A stretch of 64,000 bases of DNA from Centrapalus pauciflorus. Lineage: Eukaryota > Streptophyta > Magnoliopsida > Asterales > Asteraceae. The stretch spans positions 1 through 64,000 of the forward strand of contig JAANYP010004377.1 in NCBI GenBank assembly GCA_020465985.1, in the 5' to 3' direction. Each line of letters starts with the position of its first letter. Position 1 is the first letter of the stretch. Of this stretch, positions 58,511-64,000 are shown in pieces. The position numbers and the translations under genes were made by a program. Below the pieces are notes generated by a model. The model was not told the origin of the DNA. It was given only the letters and a program-made list of their open reading frames with translations, and searched no databases.

Positions 58511-59520
58511 ACACGTATACCCATACCCTGATCGTGATCGACTACATCGATCGTGGATTAATTCTTGATTAAATTTTCAAATAATTTAAGGGTTTTATAA
58601 TTGCATACATAACACATGGATTTTGATCGATCGCGATTACAATGGCAAAAATCACGCTACGAAATAGATTAATTCGATCAAGGTGGCTTTAAACTAGCTA
58701 GCTGATGCATTTAGATTCGTGTGAAAACAAAAGTCAATTTAACTGAAGTTTCTAGTCGTTAATATCTTGTCTTCTTTTTTTTTTTTTTTACAATAACATA
58801 AATTTTTAGAGCACTTATATCTTCACGTGAAAAGATATTTTGTTTAAAATGCAGACATAAAAATGACTTCAGACATTTAATCTCTTAAAAAAAACAACAC
58901 ATTCGATGTGGAAGCTATAGGCATGGCAATGGGAGCGGGGATCTGAGTTTACATCTTCATCTCTGCTTCTTAATCCTCTTCCTCATCTCGGCCCCATTCC
59001 CGGGGATCGAGTTTCTATCCCCGTCCCCATCCCAATCGGGGATCGGGAATCTCCATCGGGGAATAGGTTTTTTCAAGTTTCTAAAGATTATTTAAGTTTA
59101 AACTATAAATAGTAATTTAGTAGAAAAACATATGTAAATAAACTTTAAAACAAATTAATTCAAACATATTGAGTTATTTACATATATAATGTATAATTTA
59201 TAATAAAATTAAAACACAATTATGCATGCAATAATTTATAAAAGCATAAATGAAAAAAACAATAGTATTTTAAACTATAGAAAAGTTATATATATACAAT
59301 GATATTTAATATATTATATAAAATGTAATAAATAATTTATATTGTAAAGTTAAATATATATAATAATTTATATTAAAACATAATTAAAGGAACCAATTCT
59401 GTAATCGAATTAACTGTCACAACGTAACTAAGTTTTAGTGTATAAATATTATCAAAACTGGAAAAAAAAATTCCGCTAAATATCTATAGATAATCATCAT
59501 AACGGAACTTAAACTATAAA
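58511..59520. other. Upstream flank of the BAHD gene, no other gene seen
   Basis: AT-rich. The stretch 58920-59070 is an island of CGGGGATCGGG / CCCCATCCC words with inverted symmetry, probably the end of an old transposon. It was not classified further. The remainder (59075-59520) is AT-rich and without signals. Confidence 0.5.
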
Positions 59521-59523
59521 TTT

Positions 59524-59815
59524 AGGGTGTCGTTTGGTTCGTGTAATGTAATTCGATAAAATTGGAATTGGAATTTAGTTTGCTTAGAATTTTTTATAAC
59601 TAATATAAAGACTTATATTTTATTTATTTTTCATTGAATTTCTTTGTTTATAAGAATTTGACTTTCTTTCTAATTTGTACATGAATTAAATTCCAACATA
59701 TAAATGAATTAGATTTCAACTTACATCTCTAACCAATAATAAAACTAACTTCTACCTTCACCCTCAACCATTTAAATAACTAAATTTAAATTCCATTTCG
59801 TGAACCAAACGACAA
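59524..59815. mobile_element. MITE-like element
   Basis: The left end GGTGTCGTTTGGTTCGTG and the inverse right end TGTCGTTTGGTTCACGAAAT are inverted repeats of about 15-18 bp. The interior is AT-rich with no coding. The target duplication is unclear. Confidence 0.55.
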
Positions 59816-59900
59816 AAAAAATTTAGTTATCTTTATTCTTTCCTATTTGGGACACCTTCCTCTAAATTCTTAAGTACTTAGACATCATAATATATAATCT

Positions 59901-60160
59901 GGGGTGGGTTCAATGGAAAACCACTATGCACGTGAAAACCATGAAAACCTACGCATATCGTCCGATTTGGCGCATTTCATGAAAAAAGCGGTGGCATGAT
60001 CGTAAATAAGGCGATGCATCACGTGGGATTTTGATGCATCACGCGCGAAAGTTGATGCATCACGCGGGATTTTGATGCATCACGCGGGGAATTTGATGCA
60101 TTTGTGATGGTTTTCACAAGTTTTCAGGTGCATGATGGTTTTCCATTGAACCTCCCTCTA
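59901..60160. mobile_element. Miniature element, family M2, copy 1
   Basis: The left end GGTGGGTTCAATGGAAAACC and the right end GGTTTTCCATTGAACCTCCC form an inverted repeat extending over about 45 bp imperfectly. The centre (about 60013-60105) is a tandem array of GATGCATCACGCGGGATTTT units. There is no coding sequence. Confidence 0.8.
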
Positions 60161-60330
60161 TGTATATATATGATATAATAAGTAAAACCCTACTTACATT
60201 TATGGCTGGGCACGATGCGATGCGATGCATCCAGCAACCGCAACCTCAACCTCTTCTACTACAAAAGTATTAGATAAAATGTAAAATTATTCCTTAATTT
60301 TCTTTTTAATAATTTTGATTAACCAGTGTT

Positions 60331-60404
<74 letters not shown>
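60161..60404. other. Short intergenic stretch ending in (TA)n
   Basis: Contains GATGCGATGCGATGCAT-like words near 60213-60230. (TA)n from about 60336 to 60404 borders the next miniature element. Confidence 0.7.
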
Positions 60405-60406
<2 letters not shown>

Positions 60407-60672
60407 GTGGGTTCAATGGAAAACCACTATGCACATGAAAACTGTGGAAACCTACGCATACCGTCCGATTTGGTGCATTTCATGAAAAACGCGGTGGCAT
60501 GATCGTAAATAAGGTGATGCATCACGCGGGATTTTGATGCATCGCGCGGAAAATTTGATGTATCACGCAGAATTTTGATGCATCACGCGGGAAATTTGAT
60601 GCATTTGTGGTGGTGCAGTGCGGTTTTCACAAGTTTTCAGGTGCATTGTGGTTTTCCATTGAACCTCCCTCT
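60405..60672. mobile_element. Miniature element, family M2, copy 2
   Basis: Same ends as copy 1 (GGGTGGGTTCAATGGAAAAC, and TTTTCCATTGAACCTCCCTC). The GATGCATCACGCGGG array is at about 60515-60612. It lies directly against (TA)n on the left. Confidence 0.82.
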
Positions 60673-60726
60673 ATATAATCTTTTCTTTGTTAATTCTACA
60701 ATAAGTTGCCCCAAATAAACGTTTAA

Positions 60727-61038
60727 GGTCGGGTGTTTGGTTCATAAATTTTTTAATGGGATTTGTATTTTGTCAAATAACTTGTATTATGGAGCATTTG
60801 CATTTATCAAGATTTTGTCAAAGAATATAGATTATCTTTTAGTAAAAAATTGTTTATTTGAAAAATCCGATAACTGGGATTTAGAATCCTAGGGGGAGGC
60901 TGAGTTTTTAAATAATAAATAACGAAGAGATTTAAGAAATCCTGAGATTTTAAATGCTAACTGAAATCTGTGAATCAAACACAGGATTTTAAATGCAAAT
61001 CCTAGTGAATCCCAAAATATCCGCGAACCAAACGCCCA
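60727..61038. mobile_element. Diverged Tourist/PIF-like MITE
   Basis: GGTCGGGTGTTTGGTTCATA at the left and CGCGAACCAAACGCCC at the right. The interior resembles the inner MITE at 9849 (AGGGGGAGGCTGAGTTTTTA and the CACAGGATTTTAAATGCAAA region). The flanking triplet is unclear. Confidence 0.65.
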
Positions 61039-61187
61039 GGCCCTTTTGTTTTCAAACAAAAACTAAATCCATAAGTCAACGAATATCGTGATTCTTGCCT
61101 TTGTTGTCGCGATCTGATTCAATTGTAGGGATCTGGGAACATTCATGATGTGTTGTGCATGCATTAAAATATACGTATAAATTTAAC

Positions 61188-61192
<5 letters not shown>

Positions 61193-61249
<57 letters not shown>
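61193..61249. repeat. (TA)n microsatellite
   Basis: Left border of a family M1 element. Confidence 0.95.
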
Positions 61250-61251
<2 letters not shown>

Positions 61252-61631
61252 ATGGTTCGAGAGAGTACCACCTGTTACGCAGCGCACCAGAAGGTACCAC
61301 GCTTAAAAATATTTTTTTTGAAATTTTTTTTCACAAACGTGTTTTAATTAACATTATACAGATGATATGTAAATTTCACATACATTCACATCTCCTAGCT
61401 CCTAAAAAATGATGTGAACACACACTTATATAATTTTGAATGTATGTGAACGTGCATTTATGTGATGCGTGTTTTCATGCACTTAGAGTGTTCGGATTTA
61501 CGTGAAATTCACATATGGTCTGTGTAATGTTAATTAAGACATGTTCATGAAAAAAATTTTCAAAAAAATTACTTTTAAGGGTGGTACCTTCTGGTGCGCT
61601 GCATAATGAGTGGTACTCACTTGAACCTAAA

Positions 61632-61634
<3 letters not shown>
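61250..61634. mobile_element. Miniature element, family M1, copy 3
   Basis: ATATGGTTCGAGAGAGTACC and GCGCACCAGAAGGTACCA at the left; CCTTCTGGTGCGCTGCAT and TGGTACTCACTTGAACC at the right. (TA)n on both sides. The best-preserved member. Confidence 0.85.

Positions 61635-61682
<48 letters not shown>
61635..61682. repeat. (TA)n microsatellite between two M1 elements
   Basis: Separates M1 copies 3 and 4, which are in opposite orientation. Confidence 0.95.
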
Positions 61683-62064
61683 ATTTAGGTTCAAATGAGT
61701 ACCACTCATTATGCAGCGCATCAGAATGTACCAGCCTTAAAAGTACGTTTTTTGAAAAAAAAAAATTCATGAACATGTTTTAATTAACATTATGAAGATC
61801 ATATGTGAATTTCACACAAATCCGAACACTCTAAGTGCATGAAAACACGCATCACATAAATGTGCGTACACATGTATTAAAAATTATGTAAGTGTGTGTT
61901 CACATCATTTTTCAGGAGCTAGAAGATGTGAATGTATGTAAAATTTACATATGATTTTCATAATGCTAATTAAAACATGTTTATGAAAAAAAATTAAAAA
62001 AAGTTTTTTTAAAGGTTGTACCTTCTGGTGCGCTGCATAATGGGTGATACTCTCTCGAACCATA
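61683..62064. mobile_element. Miniature element, family M1, copy 4 (inverted)
   Basis: ATTTAGGTTCAAATGAGTAC at the left, ACTCTCTCGAACCATATATA at the right. Orientation opposite to copy 3. Confidence 0.83.
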
Positions 62065-62071
62065 TATATAT

Positions 62072-62293
62072 TGGTGGGTTCAATGGAAAACTACATGTAT
62101 CGGAAAACCCGGGAACCACTTTATAGCCATTGGATCAGGTGATGCATCACGCAGAAAGTCGATGCATCAGGCGGGAATTTGATGCATCATACGGGGAATT
62201 TGATGCATCACGCAACAATTGTGATGCATTTGTGGTGGTGCATGGAGGTTTTCAAAGGTTTTTCGATGCATGATGGTTTTCCATTGAACCCCC

Positions 62294-62300
<7 letters not shown>
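62072..62300. mobile_element. Miniature element, family M2, copy 3
   Basis: GGTGGGTTCAATGGAAAACT and GGTTTTCCATTGAACCCCCT. The central array (62142-62238) has decayed GATGCATCACGC units. (TA)n follows at about 62296-62330. Confidence 0.78.
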
Positions 62301-62330
<30 letters not shown>

Positions 62331-62333
<3 letters not shown>

Positions 62334-63330
62334 AATGAGTTAGCCCAATGTGTTTTTGACACATGGCTACCCATGAATGGTTGTGTTTTCTTTTCTTTTA
62401 TTTTATTTTTTTAAACTATTTCTAATTTTTGTTTTTATGTGTTTTCTTTTTTCTTTTCTTTTTTTAATTTTAAACTTTTTCTACTTTTTTAAATTTTAAA
62501 CTTTAAACTTTTCATATATTTCTTTTAAACTTAAACTTTTCATATTAGACTCTTGTCTTTGTGTTTTCTTTTATTTAACGCCTTTATTTAATAAAAAAAA
62601 ATTAGTCTTCTTTTAACATTTATTATTACAACATTTTCTTACACATTTAAAATTATGATTTTAATTATACATATGTTTGAAGTTATCTTTTGAAACTATT
62701 ATGATATGTTTTATTGTATGAAAAATACTTTACTGTTCAAATGCACAATACAAAATTCTAATCAAATTGTTTTATAATTAAAATACAACTAAATAATATT
62801 CAGATTTTGTTGAAACAAGACCAACCATGATTGGTTATTTGTTTTTTTTTTAATTTTAAATTTTTCATAATACACATTTATCTTTGTGTTATCTTTTATT
62901 TAACGTCTTTATCTTAATATTTTTTTGTTTAATCCTCTTAACATTTATTATTACAAAAATTTCTTACACATTTAAAATTATGATTTATTTATACAAATGT
63001 TTGAAGTTATCTTTTGAAAATATTATTTTTTATATTTTTTTTTTAATTTTAAACTTTTCATAATACACTATTGTCTTTGTGTTTTCTTTTGTTTAAATGC
63101 CTTTATTTTAATAAAACTTTGTTTACTTCTTTTTTAACATTTATTATTACAAAATTTTCTTACACATTTAAAGTTATGATTTTATTTATACATATGTTAA
63201 AAGTTATATTTTGAACTATTATATTATGTTTAATTGTATAAAAAAACTTTATTATTCAAATGCACAATACATCATTCTAATGAATTTGCTTTATAATTAA
63301 TTTGTAACTAACTGATATTCAGATTTTGTA
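62331..63330. repeat. Degenerate AT-rich tandem repeat
   Basis: Three diverged copies of a unit of about 200-325 bp containing TTTTAATTTTAAACTTTTCA, TCTTTGTGTTTTCTTTTATT and AACATTTATTATTACAA, then CTTACACATTTAAAATTATG. The anchor AACATTTATTATTAC is at about 62615, 62940 and 63136. No coding. Possibly the AT-rich tail of a Helitron-like element. Confidence 0.7.
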
Positions 63331-63545
63331 TTAAATATGATCATGTTTAACATTGAACATTAGTATTATAACGTTGGCAAATCCTAATCGATGTATTGGA
63401 AACTGCTTTATAATTAAAATATAACTAATATCTATGTATCTGTCAGTGCATATATCTTTGCTAAATCAAAAAACTTGCAAATACATGGAAATCAAAAACT
63501 CTATCTTCCGCAGCGAAGCGCGGGTGTCAACATCTCGTTATTTAT
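63331..63545. other. AT-rich sequence with a possible worn Helitron 3' end
   Basis: A GC-rich hairpin (CCGCAGCGAAGCGCGG, 63508-63523) is followed by a short tail CATCTCGTTA. Many plant Helitrons end in such a hairpin then CTRR and T; here the tetranucleotide is CTCG, so it is mutated or a chance match. Confidence 0.3.
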
Positions 63546-63654
63546 ATATATATATTTATATAGGGAGTTTTATGCATCAAGTGCACATGATGAAATTCGT
63601 GGAGAGGTAAAACAGGAATTATGCAATCCTTATTTAATTATTACACTTCCAAAA

Positions 63655-63930
63655 TTAACAAAAATAATGCAAATTCAAAATACATCAAAATACATGCATA
63701 TCGTTGATCTCTTCCAAAAATATATCATGCATATCGTTCATCTCTTCCAAAATCAAAATACATCAAAATACAAACATGAATCGTTCATCTCTTCATGCAT
63801 ATCGTTCATCTCTTCCAAAATCAAATACATGCATATCGTTCATCTCTTCCAAAATCATCAAAATACATCCTTTTATTTTTGAAGGTGTTCATCATTCAAA
63901 AATGCATCCTTTTATTGCGTTAATCATTGA
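63655..63930. repeat. Minisatellite-like repeat
   Basis: Five or so copies of CATGCATATCGTTCATCTCT followed by TCCAAAATCAAAATACATC, with variable spacers. The 135-codon frame at 63475-63882 is the translation of this repeat and its flank, and is not called a gene. Past 63930 to the window end nothing is recognised. Confidence 0.75.
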
Positions 63931-64000
63931 ATGTGTTCAACATTCAAAAATTTATCATGCATTCAAAAAATGCGGTGAATATCGGCGTAGAGAGAGAGAC

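Noticed and set aside
62331..63330. CRISPR-like or satellite array
   Set aside because: The unit is long, diverged and AT-rich with irregular spacing, and this is a plant nuclear sequence. Treated as degenerate tandem repeat.
63475..63882. A 135-codon + frame as a gene
   Set aside because: It is a translation of a CATGCATATCGTTCATC repeat, with repeated residues and no family resemblance.

Overview
The window is a transposon-dense, AT-rich stretch of a flowering-plant nuclear genome, most likely a eudicot. The evidence is three Ty1/copia retrotransposons of Sirevirus-like layout, a CACTA transposon carrying pieces of host genes, Mutator-like and Tourist/PIF-like elements, long (TA)n arrays, and one intact plant BAHD acyltransferase gene. 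The species cannot be fixed from sequence alone; the BAHD N-terminus and the repeats look Asteraceae-like, which is only an impression.

Layout. Positions 1-11608 and 46525-58138 are near-identical direct copies (about 20 substitutions seen by eye over 11.6 kb, plus a few indels). Each holds the 3' part of copia element A (extra ORF plus 3' LTR), a block of small transposons and a BAHD gene on the minus strand. The right copy has the whole BAHD gene (57065-58429, 454 codons). The left copy is cut at 11608, loses the first 97 codons, and abuts the reverse transcriptase of truncated copia element C (11609-23573). The simplest reading is a tandem duplication of a unit of about 46.5 kb whose junction is 11608/11609; it predicts another copy of 11609-46524 to the left of the window. 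Element C is split by a 4.6 kb CACTA element (12108-16698) that carries exons of a DRG-type GTPase and of a SCAMP membrane protein on one strand.

From 23574 to 28724 lie a Helitron-like 3' end, a fold-back/MULE-like element containing a gypsy-like solo LTR, and (TA)n-flanked miniature elements. From 28725 to 52028 is a nest. Element A (+) received element B (-, 29644-40790) in its 5' LTR. A PIF/Tourist-like element (39623-40694) then inserted into B's 5' LTR, and a deletion fused B's LTR to the middle of A's gag at 40790/40791. From 58430 to the end are the BAHD promoter, miniature elements and AT-rich tandem repeats, with no further gene.

How the parts relate. A, B and C each carry gag and/or pol followed by a long extra ORF before the 3' LTR. 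The three extra ORFs share a conserved PRF(L/I) motif, followed by Ser/Pro/Gln-rich and charged regions. In each element the spacer in front of this ORF is rich in the same short motif that is rich in that element's LTR, and in A it also has a TATA box. All three elements look disabled by stops, frameshifts or truncation. The BAHD gene is the only clearly intact host gene. All similarity statements are from reading the sequence; no database search or alignment program was run.
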